Of a stretch of DNA of 64,000 bases, positions 36,064-44,895 are shown one piece after another. The stretch's first letter is position 1. Every line of letters begins with the position of its first letter. The stretch is from Nocardia xishanensis NBRC 101358. GTDB taxonomy: Bacteria; Actinomycetota; Actinomycetes; Mycobacteriales; Mycobacteriaceae. The stretch spans positions 1 to 64,000 of the forward strand of contig NZ_BDCF01000001.1 of assembly GCF_001613365.1 (NCBI RefSeq). The letters run 5' to 3'. Made by a program: the position numbers and the translations under genes. A model generated the notes under the pieces. The model was not told the origin of the DNA. It was given only the letters and a program-made list of their open reading frames with translations, and searched no databases.

Positions 36064-37242
36064 ATGGTCACTGTCGAAGAACTGTTCGCGATCGATTCCC
36101 TGCTTTCCGGGGAGGAGCGGGAGATCCGAGATACCGTCGCAGCATTCGCCGCGCAGCGGCTGCGACCGCATATCGCGGACTGGTTCGAGGCAGGCACCTT
36201 CCCGGCTCGTGAGATCGCGCCGGAGCTCGGCAAGCTCGGTCTGCTCGGCATGCACCTGGAGGGTTACGGCTGCGCCGGGATGTCCGCGACGGCGTACGGC
36301 CTGGCCTGTCAGGAGCTGGAGGCGGTCGATTCCGGCGTGCGCAGCATGGTGTCGGTGCAAGGCTCGCTGGCGATGACCGCGATCCACAGGTTCGGCTCCG
36401 AGGAGCAGAAGCAGCGGTGGCTGCCGGACATGGCCGCGGGCGCCGCACTGGGCTGTTTCGGACTGACCGAGCCCGACTTCGGCTCCAATCCCGGCGGCAT
36501 GCGCACCAGGGCCAAGCGCGACGGCGACGACTGGGTGCTCAACGGGTCGAAGATGTGGATCACCAATGGCTCGGTGGCCGATGTCGCGGTGGTGTGGGCC
36601 TACGCCGAGGACGACGACGCCAAGCCCGTGGTCCGCGGTTTCCTGGTGCCGGCGGGGACGCCGGGCTTCACCGCACGGGAGATGCATCGCAAGCTCTCGC
36701 TGCGCGCATCGATCACGGCCGAACTCGATTTCGACGATGTCCGGTTGCCCGCCGACGCGGTGCTGCCCGAATCGCGCGGGCTGAGTTCGCCGCTGGCCTG
36801 CCTGAGCGAGGCGCGCTTCGGCATCATCTTCGGCGCACTGGGCGCGGCCCGGGACTGCCTGAGCGCCGCCGTCGAATACTCGAGGACCCGCGAGGTTTTC
36901 GACAAGCCGCTGGCCGGCTACCAGCTCACCCAGGGCAAGCTCGCCGACATGGCGCTCGAGCTCGGCAAGGGACAGCTGCTCGCGCTGCACCTCGGCCGGC
37001 TGAAGGATCGCGGCGAGATCAGCGCCGAACAGATCAGCGCGGGCAAGCTGAACAGCACGAGGGAGGCGATCGCCATCGCGCGTGAATGCCGCACCATCCT
37101 CGGCGCCAACGGCATCACGCTCGACTACCCGGTACTGCGGCACGCCAACAATCTGGAATCGGTGCTCACCTACGAGGGGACCGCGGAGGTGCACCAGCTC
37201 GTGCTCGGCAAGGCGCTCACCGACGCGAACGCATTCCGCTGA
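36064..37242 (+). CDS. Glutaryl-CoA dehydrogenase-like acyl-CoA dehydrogenase
   Basis: A 392-residue FAD flavoprotein. GCFGLTEPDFGSNPGGM and KMWITNGSVADV are acyl-CoA dehydrogenase signatures, and the catalytic base is the Glu of TYEGTAEVHQLVLG. The segment DSGVRSMVSVQGSLAM has the Arg and Ser that hold the distal carboxylate in glutaryl-CoA dehydrogenase, so oxidation and decarboxylation of glutaryl-CoA to crotonyl-CoA (lysine/tryptophan catabolism) is the best guess. Start ATG 36064 is leaderless by promoter position. It replaces no obvious mycobacterial neighbour and is probably accessory. Confidence 0.88.
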   Translation: MVTVEELFAIDSLLSGEEREIRDTVAAFAAQRLRPHIADWFEAGTFPAREIAPELGKLGLLGMHLEGYGCAGMSATAYGLACQELEAVDSGVRSMVSVQGSLAMTAIHRFGSEEQKQRWLPDMAAGAALGCFGLTEPDFGSNPGGMRTRAKRDGDDWVLNGSKMWITNGSVADVAVVWAYAEDDDAKPVVRGFLVPAGTPGFTAREMHRKLSLRASITAELDFDDVRLPADAVLPESRGLSSPLACLSEARFGIIFGALGAARDCLSAAVEYSRTREVFDKPLAGYQLTQGKLADMALELGKGQLLALHLGRLKDRGEISAEQISAGKLNSTREAIAIARECRTILGANGITLDYPVLRHANNLESVLTYEGTAEVHQLVLGKALTDANAFR

Positions 37243-37328
37243 GGTCATGCGGGTAATTTGCTGGAAATTCCGGGGAGCATGCGGACAATCGGTCGAACAT
37301 CACGGTTTTATGGATTTTCGCCGATTGC

Positions 37329-37334
37329 TAGCAT
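37329..37334 (+). promoter_or_regulatory. -10 box TAGCAT of the 37341 gene
   Basis: TAGCAT ends 6 nt before GTG 37341 with no ribosome site; predicted leaderless start. Confidence 0.5.
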
Positions 37335-37340
37335 GAACTA

Positions 37341-37712
37341 GTGTTTCCGCTCGGCCCCGCGTTGCTCGAAGTGTCGGCACGCAGATTGTTGAACCGCCTG
37401 CACACGACGCACGGGGCGCCTGCTCGCACGGCCGCCGCGGAATTTCCGTTGGTCTCGGCGGCACTCGATCAGCACGCGGCCGCCGTACGCGACATTCTCG
37501 ACATGGGCGTCGAAGGCGCGAGCTCGGTTCCCGCGACGGTATTGCTCGCCGGATACGTCAGAGGGCTGCTCGACCACGCGAGTCCCGCGAACGCCGACAC
37601 TGTCCCGTTCGTCAGCGGCGCACCCGAGGGCACGCACGGCTGGCTGAACGCCGGCTGGCTGCAACTGCGTCTGGCTGGAGTCTGCCTGCACGACGCCGGT
37701 CGACAGGGCTGA
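37341..37712 (+). CDS. DUF6401-like small protein
   Basis: A 123-residue Ala/Leu-rich soluble protein. Its blocks SAALDQHAAAVRDILDMG, VLLAGYVRGLLDHA and GWLQLRLAGVC resemble what I recall of the DUF6401 family, annotated as natural-product-associated in some actinomycetes; no biosynthetic genes are near here, so no function is assigned. GTG 37341 is the only start, since an in-frame TAG precedes it; the TAGCAT box 6 nt upstream supports a leaderless message. A perfect terminator follows 4 nt after the stop. Confidence 0.7.
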   Translation: MFPLGPALLEVSARRLLNRLHTTHGAPARTAAAEFPLVSAALDQHAAAVRDILDMGVEGASSVPATVLLAGYVRGLLDHASPANADTVPFVSGAPEGTHGWLNAGWLQLRLAGVCLHDAGRQG

Positions 37713-37715
37713 AAG

Positions 37716-37750
37716 AACGTCCGCCCCGGGCATCACCCGGGGCGGACGTT
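37716..37750. terminator. Strong bidirectional terminator
   Basis: A perfect 15-bp stem (37716-37730 with 37736-37750) with a CATCA loop and flanking A/T bases separates the convergent genes ending at 37712 and 37764. Confidence 0.85.
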
Positions 37751-37763
37751 TCCATCGCCGGTT

Positions 37764-38873
37764 CTACCGCATGTCGCGCGGCTCGGTGTTGTAGTCCGTG
37801 TACTCGTCGCCGCCCTGGGTGTAGTTGCCTTGCGGATAGTTTCCGCCCTGCGGGTAGCCGCCGCTCTGCGGGTAGGCCGGGTCTTGTCCTTGGGCGTAAC
37901 CATGTTGTCCGTCTTCGGCGTAACCACCGCCGTCGGGATACCCCTCCGAGTAGCCGCCCGCCTGACCGCCCAGCGCGTGGGCGCCGCCCTGCTGGTAACC
38001 GACGCCCTGGCCGTAGCCACTGCTCGGCGCCGGGGTCATACCGGGCCGCGGCTGCGCGTAGCCGCCCTGCGAACGCCCACCCGTCATGGCCGCTTCCTGG
38101 ACCCACTGCTGAGCGGGCACGGGCCGCCGCGCCCACTGCTGTTCGCGGGCGATGTCCTCGCGGCCGCGCTGGTAGGCGTCCGCGTGGCCTTTGACCGCGG
38201 GCATCTCTGCCTCGATATTGCGTAGCCAGGCGTCCCAGCGCCGCTGCATCGGCCGGATCAGGCCGCCGCCCACGCCGACCACCAGGATGCCGCCGACGGT
38301 GGCGAGCACCGCGATCAGAATCGGGACGGTCACCGAGGTGGCGACACCGATCTGGTTCAGCGCCGCGATGATGCCGACGCCCCAGACGAACGCCGCCGCC
38401 AGCCTGCCGACCACGGCGCCGTAAGAAAGGCCGCCGAGCATGGTGCTGATCATCTCGCGCACCGCGTGGGCGATCGCGCCCGCGACGACCACGATGACGA
38501 TCGCGACCGCGGCCTGCGGCAGCCAGGAGACGATGCCGTCGAGCACGTCGCTGACCGGATTCGGACCGAACACGCCGAAGCCGAGTTGCAGCGCGATCAG
38601 CAGGATCGCGTAATAAGCGAGCTTGGCGATCAGGTTCGAGGCGTCGTAGTTGCTGCGCGCGAGCATCCGCTTGACGCCGCCGCGCTCGACGAGCCGGTCG
38701 AATCCGACTCGTTCGAGCACCTTGCCGACGATCGTCGCCACCACTTTGGCCACGACCCAGCCGATGAGCAGAATGACCAGAAAACCGGCGAGCTTGGGCA
38801 CGAACGTCGCGACCGAACTCCACGCGTCCGAAAGTCCCTGCTGGAAATCGATAGCCAAACTGGAGGTGTACAC
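37764..38873 (-). CDS. MscS-like membrane protein with Gly/Gln/Tyr-rich tail
   Basis: A 369-residue protein. Residues 1-230 hold about five hydrophobic helices of the conserved-TM-helix type found in mechanosensitive-channel-like proteins (FLVILLIGWVVAKVVATIVG, VLDGIVSWLPQAAVAIVIVV, ATVGGILVVGVGGG). Residues about 250-369 are disordered and Gly/Tyr/Gln/Pro-rich with repeated GGYPQGG-like units, in the cytoplasm if the last helix crosses inward. The pore-lining MscS helix and beta domain are not recognisable, so channel activity is doubtful. GTG 38873 follows GAAGGGAAGG. Confidence 0.8.
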   Translation of the reverse strand: MYTSSLAIDFQQGLSDAWSSVATFVPKLAGFLVILLIGWVVAKVVATIVGKVLERVGFDRLVERGGVKRMLARSNYDASNLIAKLAYYAILLIALQLGFGVFGPNPVSDVLDGIVSWLPQAAVAIVIVVVAGAIAHAVREMISTMLGGLSYGAVVGRLAAAFVWGVGIIAALNQIGVATSVTVPILIAVLATVGGILVVGVGGGLIRPMQRRWDAWLRNIEAEMPAVKGHADAYQRGREDIAREQQWARRPVPAQQWVQEAAMTGGRSQGGYAQPRPGMTPAPSSGYGQGVGYQQGGAHALGGQAGGYSEGYPDGGGYAEDGQHGYAQGQDPAYPQSGGYPQGGNYPQGNYTQGGDEYTDYNTEPRDMR

Positions 38874-39472
38874 CGCGCCCTTCCCTTCGCTATCCGATTA
38901 AGCCATGGCGTTTGCCATGGCGATGTCCAGGCCGGTTATACCTCCGAGAGGCGCCGGAAATCCGTTATTTGCGCAGAATTTGCCCGGCGCGCCATGGCAT
39001 TAGTTTTCGGAGACGAAGGTCGTTCGACACCCAGAGCACCGAGCCGCCGCGGTCACACCGGCGAGAGCGCCTCGGGCTAACCAAATCCCGTCGCCATCAC
39101 CCGCCGCGGGTCTGCGCACACGCATAGCCGAACGTCGAATGTGATCTATAACACATTTCGATCGTGGTGGAGAAACTGCGCGCGATAGGAAGGCCGAGCG
39201 CCATGAGGCAACCGCCAAGAGAACCTCACCGCGGCCTAGGCCCTCGCGCGCCGAGCAGCGACTCGCTCGGCTGACCTGAGCGAGGTCGCGACCGCGGTCG
39301 GCGAGGCGAAATGGCCGTAGAGCGAGGGAGCGCGCATTGAAGAACGCGATACCACGACGCCGTGTACGCCGTGCACTCCTTCGACTTCGCCGTCGCCGAC
39401 CTCACGCGCCACCAACTCACGTGACGCGTCGACACGCTGTGTGGCGTCAGCCGGACGCGACGGTGTCGCGGG
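38874..39472. other. 599-bp gene-poor region
   Basis: Between the MscS-like gene and cbs no credible gene is visible. It contains a CRP-like palindrome (39138-39157). A protein-like fragment ending DAVYAVHSFDFAVADLTRH (about 39350-39425, plus strand) follows a stop and lacks a start codon, so it looks like the tail of a lost gene. The region probably also carries the MscS-like promoter. Confidence 0.4.
39138..39157. promoter_or_regulatory. CRP-like palindrome
   Basis: AATGTGATCTATAACACATT contains TGTGA-N6-ACACA, 9 of 10 positions of the actinobacterial CRP consensus TGTGA-N6-TCACA, in an AT-rich patch. It is 265 bp upstream of the MscS-like gene. Confidence 0.5.
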
Positions 39473-40861
39473 TCAGTGGCCGATGCGGCCGGTGCTCAGG
39501 AAGCCGAGCAGGTCGTGGCGAGTGATGACGCCGACCGGTTTGCCGTCCTCGACGACCATCAGCGCGTCGGTGTCCGACAGCGCCTTGGTGGCCGCGGAGA
39601 TGGGCTCGCCGGAGCCGATCAGCGGGAACGACGGGCTCATGTGCTCGGCCACCGAGTCGGTGAGCTGCGCGCGGCCTTCGAACACCGCGGAGAGCAGGTC
39701 GCGCTCGGTGACGCTGCCCGCGACCTCGCCCGCCATCACCGGCGGCTCGGCGCCGACGACCGGCATCTGCGACACGCCGTACTCGCGCAGGATCTCGATG
39801 GCGTCGCGCAGCGTCTCCGACGGGTGGGTGTGCACCAGGTCGGGCAGCTCGCCGGACTTGCCGCGCAGCACGTCGCCGACCAGCGGTTCCGGGCTGCCGT
39901 CGAGGCGGCCGCGCAGGAAGCCGTAGGAGCTCATCCACTCGTCGTTGAAGATCTTGGAGAGGTAACCGCGACCGCCGTCCGGCAGCAGCACCACGACCAC
40001 CGCGTCCGGATCGCGGCGCGCCACCTCGATGGCGGCGACCACGGCCATACCGCAGGATCCGCCGACCAGCAGGCCCTCCTCGCGAGCCAGCCTGCGGGTC
40101 ATGTCGAAGGAGTCTGCGTCGGAGACCGCGATGATCTCGTCCGGCACCGCCGGGTCGTAGGCCGAGGGCCAGAAATCCTCGCCGACGCCTTCCACCAGGT
40201 ACGGGCGGCCGGTGCCGCCGGAGTACACCGACCCTTCCGGGTCGGCGCCGATGATCTCGACCTTGCCGCCCGAGACTTCCTTCAGGTACCGGCCGGTGCC
40301 GGTGATGGTGCCGCCGGTGCCGACGCCTGCGACGAAGTGGGTGATCTTGCCTTCGGTGTCGCGCCAGATCTCCGGGCCGGTGGTCTCGTAGTGGCTCTGC
40401 GGGCCGCCGGGGTTGGAGTACTGGTCGGGCTTCCACGCGCCATCGATCTCGCGGACCAGGCGATCGGAGACGCTGTAGTAGCTGTCCGGGTGGTCCGGCG
40501 GCACGGCGGTCGGGCAGACAACGACCTCGGCGCCGTAGGCGCGCAGCACATTGCGCTTGTCCTCGGAGACCTTGTCCGGGCAGACGAACACGCACTTGTA
40601 GCCGCGCTGCTGCGCCACCAACGCCAGCCCGACGCCGGTGTTGCCCGAGGTCGGCTCGACGATGGTGCCGCCCGGCTTCAGCAGTCCGGCCTTCTCGGCG
40701 GCGTCGATCATCTTCACCGCGATCCGGTCCTTGGCGCTGCCGCCCGGATTGAGGTATTCGATCTTGGCCGCGACGAGCCCGTCGGTCGGCCCCACCACAC
40801 TGTTCAACCGGACCAGGGGCGTGTTGCCGATGAGGTCCACGACGTGATCCGCGATGCGCAT
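39473..40861 (-). CDS. cbs: Cystathionine beta-synthase
   Basis: Condenses serine with homocysteine to cystathionine; with the metB-type enzyme it forms the reverse trans-sulfuration route to cysteine. The 462-residue protein has the PLP domain with K44 (NPGGSAKDR), TSGNTG substrate loop and GVGTGGTITGTGRY phosphate loop, followed by a tandem CBS-domain pair at about residues 335-455 that may sense adenosyl ligands. No heme domain is present, as in M. tuberculosis Cbs (Rv1077). ATG 40861 gives MRIADHVVDLIGNTPLVRLN. Confidence 0.95.
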   Translation of the reverse strand: MRIADHVVDLIGNTPLVRLNSVVGPTDGLVAAKIEYLNPGGSAKDRIAVKMIDAAEKAGLLKPGGTIVEPTSGNTGVGLALVAQQRGYKCVFVCPDKVSEDKRNVLRAYGAEVVVCPTAVPPDHPDSYYSVSDRLVREIDGAWKPDQYSNPGGPQSHYETTGPEIWRDTEGKITHFVAGVGTGGTITGTGRYLKEVSGGKVEIIGADPEGSVYSGGTGRPYLVEGVGEDFWPSAYDPAVPDEIIAVSDADSFDMTRRLAREEGLLVGGSCGMAVVAAIEVARRDPDAVVVVLLPDGGRGYLSKIFNDEWMSSYGFLRGRLDGSPEPLVGDVLRGKSGELPDLVHTHPSETLRDAIEILREYGVSQMPVVGAEPPVMAGEVAGSVTERDLLSAVFEGRAQLTDSVAEHMSPSFPLIGSGEPISAATKALSDTDALMVVEDGKPVGVITRHDLLGFLSTGRIGH

Positions 40862-41048
40862 AGCCCTATCGTTGCAGAAGGCCCGTTGTGACATGAGCTA
40901 CGGTCCCGGCAGGCGGCAGCCCAACGTACCGGCGCAGGGGCCGGGAAATGCCGCCGATGGCGACGCTGTGAATTGGCGCACGTGCGTCCGGAGCGTCCGG
41001 TCGGCGACACGCCACGCGGCGAGGCGGCCGCCCTTAGGATCGGGAAAC

Positions 41049-41507
41049 ATGAGGCAGCCCACTATCACTCGCGCCGCCACAGTCATCGCCGCGACGGCGA
41101 CGGCGGCGCTGATCGGGACCGGCGCGCAGGCCAACGCGGGCACCGTGTCGTTCCCGGCAGTGCCGACCATGGCGCACGGCGGACTGTGCTGGACCGCCAT
41201 CCAGACCTGGGCCGACACCAGTCCCGAATATCCGGGCCGCGCGATCCTCAACGTTCGCGCGCTGCCGGTCGCCGGCATCGGCCCCGGCCAGTACCCGCTG
41301 GCGCCGCTGTGCGAGGTGCGCACCACCGTGGCGTGGCGCAATCTGAACACCGGGGCGACGGGCGCCTACGAGAACACGGTGGTCACCGGCATCTACGGCA
41401 GCATCCAGTACGCGCTGTTCCAGGACACCGGGCCGGGCCGCATCGAGGTGACCGTCACCACCGACGCGTTGAGCATCCCAGCGCGCGGCGTCTTCGACGT
41501 CGCATGA
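41049..41507 (+). CDS. Secreted hypothetical protein
   Basis: A 152-residue exported protein. The N-terminus has a signal peptide with cleavage expected after GAQANA (about residue 28). The mature part has two Cys (GGLCWTA and PLCEVR) able to form a disulfide and a beta-rich composition. I do not recognise the family. It is between cbs (divergent) and the SGNH esterase, which begins 61 nt downstream; both products act outside the membrane, so they may work together. No clear ribosome site precedes ATG 41049. Confidence 0.8.
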   Translation: MRQPTITRAATVIAATATAALIGTGAQANAGTVSFPAVPTMAHGGLCWTAIQTWADTSPEYPGRAILNVRALPVAGIGPGQYPLAPLCEVRTTVAWRNLNTGATGAYENTVVTGIYGSIQYALFQDTGPGRIEVTVTTDALSIPARGVFDVA

Positions 41508-41554
41508 CCGTTGGCCTCGGGAATTCGTTCGCGCCGAGGCGGTAGATCGGCCCG

Positions 41555-41560
41555 TAAAAT
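41555..41560 (+). promoter_or_regulatory. -10 box TAAAAT of SGNH esterase gene
   Basis: TAAAAT ends 8 nt before GTG 41569 with no ribosome site; likely leaderless start. Confidence 0.45.
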
Positions 41561-41568
41561 TTCGGAAC

Positions 41569-42561
41569 GTGGAAGCCCCTCGGATCAGCCTGCGCACGGC
41601 CGCCGTCACCGGTGCTGCGACGTTGCTCGCCGGTTCCGGAGCGGGTACCGCGTCGTGGGCCGCCTATCGGCTGCTCATGGCACAGGCGGGCGTCGCGCGC
41701 GGCGTGATCGGCCGCGACACTTCCAAACCGCCGGAGGCGGACGGTATCTACACCGCGGGCTGCGACGCGCCGGAGCCGTGGCGCGCCGGTAAGCACGCCG
41801 ACCTGCACCTGATGATCTTCGGCGATTCCACCGCGGCCGGTGTCGGCTGCCTCACCGCGGACGGGGTGCCCGGCGTGCGGATCGCCCGCGCACTCGCCGA
41901 CGCGAGCGGGAAGCGCATCCGGTTGAGCACCAAGGCGATCTCCGGCGCCACCTCCAAGGGCCTGGCCGGTCAGGTGGACGCCATGTTCGTCGCGGGACCG
42001 CCGCCGGACGCGGCGGTGATCTTCATCGGCGCCAACGACATCACCAAGAAGCACTCCGTCAGCGCCTCGGCCCGCAGGCTCGGCGCCGCGGTGGCCCGGC
42101 TGCATCTGGCGGGCAGCGTCGTCGTGGTCGGCACCTGCCCCGATCTGGGCGCGGTGTCCGCGATCCCGCAACCGCTGCGCACCATCGTGCGCAATTGGAG
42201 CGTTCGACTGGCCAGGGCCCAGTTCGCGGTCACCAACGCGGCGGGCGGGCACCCGGTGGTGCTGGGCGAGCTCGGTCCGGAATTCCGCACCGCCCCCGAG
42301 CAGATGTTCTCCGCCGACGGCTTCCACCCATCGGCCGCGGGCTACGAACTGGCCGCGGCGCGCGTGCTTCCCGCCCTGCTCGCCGCCCTCGAACAGCGCG
42401 GGCTGCGCACCGACCGCGACACGCGCGGCCCGCTTCGCGGACTCGCGGCCAGGCTGCGCGGGCTGGTTGCTCAGAAATCCGGCGTGATCGCGGCGGACGA
42501 CGGCGAAGCGCGCAATGGCCGGGGCGGCGTTCCCGGCGCTCGACAGGTTCGGTACACATAG
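41569..42561 (+). CDS. SGNH/GDSL-family cell-envelope esterase
   Basis: A 330-residue protein with an N-terminal signal anchor (about residues 10-35) and the SGNH hydrolase blocks: FGDSTAAG (nucleophile Ser), IFIGANDIT (block III Asn) and DGFHPSAAGY (Asp and His). It matches M. tuberculosis Rv1075c, a surface esterase of short acyl chains, in order between cbs and fadA3. The last 60 residues are disordered and basic. GTG 41569 is supported by the leaderless promoter. Confidence 0.9.
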   Translation: MEAPRISLRTAAVTGAATLLAGSGAGTASWAAYRLLMAQAGVARGVIGRDTSKPPEADGIYTAGCDAPEPWRAGKHADLHLMIFGDSTAAGVGCLTADGVPGVRIARALADASGKRIRLSTKAISGATSKGLAGQVDAMFVAGPPPDAAVIFIGANDITKKHSVSASARRLGAAVARLHLAGSVVVVGTCPDLGAVSAIPQPLRTIVRNWSVRLARAQFAVTNAAGGHPVVLGELGPEFRTAPEQMFSADGFHPSAAGYELAAARVLPALLAALEQRGLRTDRDTRGPLRGLAARLRGLVAQKSGVIAADDGEARNGRGGVPGARQVRYT

Positions 42562-42604
42562 AGGTGCCAGTACAAAACTGAGCAGCAAGTACGAAGGAGC
42601 CCTC

Positions 42605-43825
42605 ATGCCAGAGGCAGTTATCGTTTCGACCGCCCGCTCCCCCATCGGCCGGGCCCGCAAGGGCTCGCTGGTCGACATGCGGCCCGACGACCTGACCACC
42701 CAGATCGTGCGCGCGGCGCTCGACAAGGTTCCTGCGCTCGACCCCACCCAGATCGATGACCTGATCCTCGGCTGCGGCTCCCCCGGCGGCGAGCAGGGCT
42801 TCAACATCGCCCGGATCGTCGCGGTGCAGCTCGGCTACGACTTCGTTCCGGGCACCACCGTGCACCGGTACTGCGCCTCCTCGCTGCAGTCCACCCGCAT
42901 GGCGTTCCACGCCATCAAGGCGGGCGAGGGCGACGTCTTCATCTCCGCGGGTGTCGAGACCGTCTCGCGCTACGTCAGCGGCTCGGCCGACAGCTGGCCG
43001 AACACCCAGAACCCGCTGTTCGACGAGGCCCAGGCCAGGACCGTGAAGACCGCCGAGGGCGGCGCGGGCATCTGGCACGACCCGCGCGAGGACGGTCTGA
43101 TCCCGGACGCCTACATCGCGATGGGTCAGACCGCGGAGAACGTCGCCGGCTTCACCGGCATCTCCCGCGAGGACCAGGACCGCTGGGGCGTGCGTTCGCA
43201 GAACCGCGCGGAGGAGGCCATCAAGAACGGCTTCTTCGAGCGCGAGATCACCCCGATCACCCTGCCGGACGGCACCGTGGTCTCCACGGACGACGGCCCG
43301 CGCGCCGGCGTCACCTACGAGGCGGTCTCCCAGCTGAAGCCGGTCTTCCGCCCGGACGGCACCGTCACCGCGGGCAACTGCTGCCCGCTCAACGACGGCG
43401 CGGCCGCGCTGGTCATCATGAGCGACACCAAGGCCAAGGAGCTCGGCCTGACCCCGCTCGCGCGGATCGTGTCCACCGGCGTGTCCGGCCTGTCGCCGGA
43501 GATCATGGGTCTCGGCCCGATCGAGGCCGTCAAGCGCGCGCTGGCGCTGGCGGGCAAGACGGTCGACGACATCGACCTGTTCGAGATCAACGAGGCATTC
43601 GCCGTGCAGGTGCTCGGCTCGGCCCGCGAGCTGAAGATCGACGAGGACAAGCTGAACGTCTCCGGCGGCGCCATCGCGCTCGGCCACCCGTTCGGCATGA
43701 CCGGCGCCCGCATCACCACCACGCTCATCAACAACCTCCAGACCTACGACAAGCAGTTCGGTGTGGAGACCATGTGCGTCGGCGGCGGCCAGGGCATGGC
43801 CATGGTCATCGAGCGACTGAGCTGA
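42605..43825 (+). CDS. fadA3: Acetyl-CoA C-acetyltransferase (thiolase)
   Basis: A 406-residue thiolase that cleaves or condenses 3-ketoacyl-CoA. The nucleophile C90 is in VHRYCASSLQST, the His is in GHPFGMTGAR, and the second Cys in METMCVGGGQGMA. Closest by order to FadA3 (Rv1074c). ATG 42605 has AAGGAG 7 nt upstream. Start-proximal VSTARSPIGRARKG and ETVSRYVSG are typical of the degradative thiolase group. A perfect terminator follows. Confidence 0.94.
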   Translation: MPEAVIVSTARSPIGRARKGSLVDMRPDDLTTQIVRAALDKVPALDPTQIDDLILGCGSPGGEQGFNIARIVAVQLGYDFVPGTTVHRYCASSLQSTRMAFHAIKAGEGDVFISAGVETVSRYVSGSADSWPNTQNPLFDEAQARTVKTAEGGAGIWHDPREDGLIPDAYIAMGQTAENVAGFTGISREDQDRWGVRSQNRAEEAIKNGFFEREITPITLPDGTVVSTDDGPRAGVTYEAVSQLKPVFRPDGTVTAGNCCPLNDGAAALVIMSDTKAKELGLTPLARIVSTGVSGLSPEIMGLGPIEAVKRALALAGKTVDDIDLFEINEAFAVQVLGSARELKIDEDKLNVSGGAIALGHPFGMTGARITTTLINNLQTYDKQFGVETMCVGGGQGMAMVIERLS

Positions 43826-43848
43826 CGTTCGTCCGCATCGCTACGACG

Positions 43849-43882
43849 AAGGCGGCCGCCGGGATTTCCCGGCGGCCGCCTT
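43849..43882. terminator. Bidirectional terminator after thiolase
   Basis: A perfect 15-bp stem (43849-43863 with 43868-43882) with an ATTT loop lies between the convergent stops at 43825 and 43914, with A and T flanks giving short U-tracts on both strands. Confidence 0.85.
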
Positions 43883-43913
43883 TGTGTTCGTCAGCGGTGC
43901 TCGACCGCGGTCA

Positions 43914-44768
43914 CTAGTCGTTCTGGAAGTAGCTCAGCAGTCGCAGGATCTCGACGTACAGCCAGACCAGGGTGACGGTCAGGCCGAGGGCGACGCCCCA
44001 GGCCGCCTTCTCCGGGGCCTGCGCCCGGATCAGCTGGTCGGCGGCGTCGAAGTCGAGCAGGAAGCTGAACGCGGCGATCGCGATGCAGACCAGGCTGAAC
44101 ACGATGGCGATCGGACCGCCGTCGCGCAGGCCGAAGCCGCCGTCGGTGAAGAAGCTCGCGACCAGGTTGCCCAGCATGAGCACCACGACGCCGATGGTGG
44201 CGCCGATGAGCATGCGGGTGAACCGCGGCGTCACGCGGATCGCGCCCGTCTTGTAGACGACGAGCATGCCCGCGAACACACCGAAGGTGCCGAGCACCGC
44301 CTGACCGATCAGCGCGCTACCGCCCGTGCCACCGAACGTGATGTCGGTGAACATGAACGACAGGGCGCCGAGGAACAGGCCCTCCGCGACGGCGTAGCCC
44401 AGCACGATGGCCGGGTTGTCCATCTTGTTGGCGAAGCTGGCGATCAGCACGAGCACCAGGCCGACGAGACCGCCGACGATCACGAACAACGGCGCGAGGC
44501 TCGTGTTGGCCGCGGTGAGGCCGAAGGCGACGAGCGCCGAGAGGGTCAGCACGCCGAGCGTGATGCCCGTCTTGGTCACCACGTCGTCGATGGTCATGGC
44601 CCGGGTGGTTGGCGGGGCCTGCTGGTACGGCTGGTACTGGTTGGGGTACTGGTTACCGAACTGCTGTCCGTACTGCCCGGCACCCGCTACACCCGAACCG
44701 AAGTTGGCGTAGCCGCCGCCCTCTTGCCTGGGCAGGTTTCTGAAGACCGGATTGCTCGAGGTGCGCAC
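43914..44768 (-). CDS. Bax inhibitor-1/YccA-family membrane protein
   Basis: A 284-residue protein. Residues about 65-284 hold seven transmembrane helices with the YccA/BI-1 C-terminal pattern (DFDAADQLIRAQAPEKAAWG then LTVTLVWLYVEILRLLS); the paired Asp of the pH-sensing di-aspartyl site fit DFD and the C-terminal ND. Residues about 20-60 are Gln/Tyr/Asn-rich (GQQFGNQYPNQYQPYQQ) and disordered. Bacterial members can act as proton-sensitive calcium leak channels or bind FtsH. GTG 44768 is chosen for the AAAGG site 8 nt upstream. Confidence 0.88.
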   Translation of the reverse strand: MRTSSNPVFRNLPRQEGGGYANFGSGVAGAGQYGQQFGNQYPNQYQPYQQAPPTTRAMTIDDVVTKTGITLGVLTLSALVAFGLTAANTSLAPLFVIVGGLVGLVLVLIASFANKMDNPAIVLGYAVAEGLFLGALSFMFTDITFGGTGGSALIGQAVLGTFGVFAGMLVVYKTGAIRVTPRFTRMLIGATIGVVVLMLGNLVASFFTDGGFGLRDGGPIAIVFSLVCIAIAAFSFLLDFDAADQLIRAQAPEKAAWGVALGLTVTLVWLYVEILRLLSYFQND

Positions 44769-44895
44769 CGTGAGTGCCTTTCTTGAGTCGTTGCCGCTGT
44801 CTGCCGAGCTGCTGCTCGATATCCAACTGCCTGGTCCAACGTACGGCACTCGTGTCGAGTTCCCGAGACGTTCACCAAGGCGGACAATTCGGACT

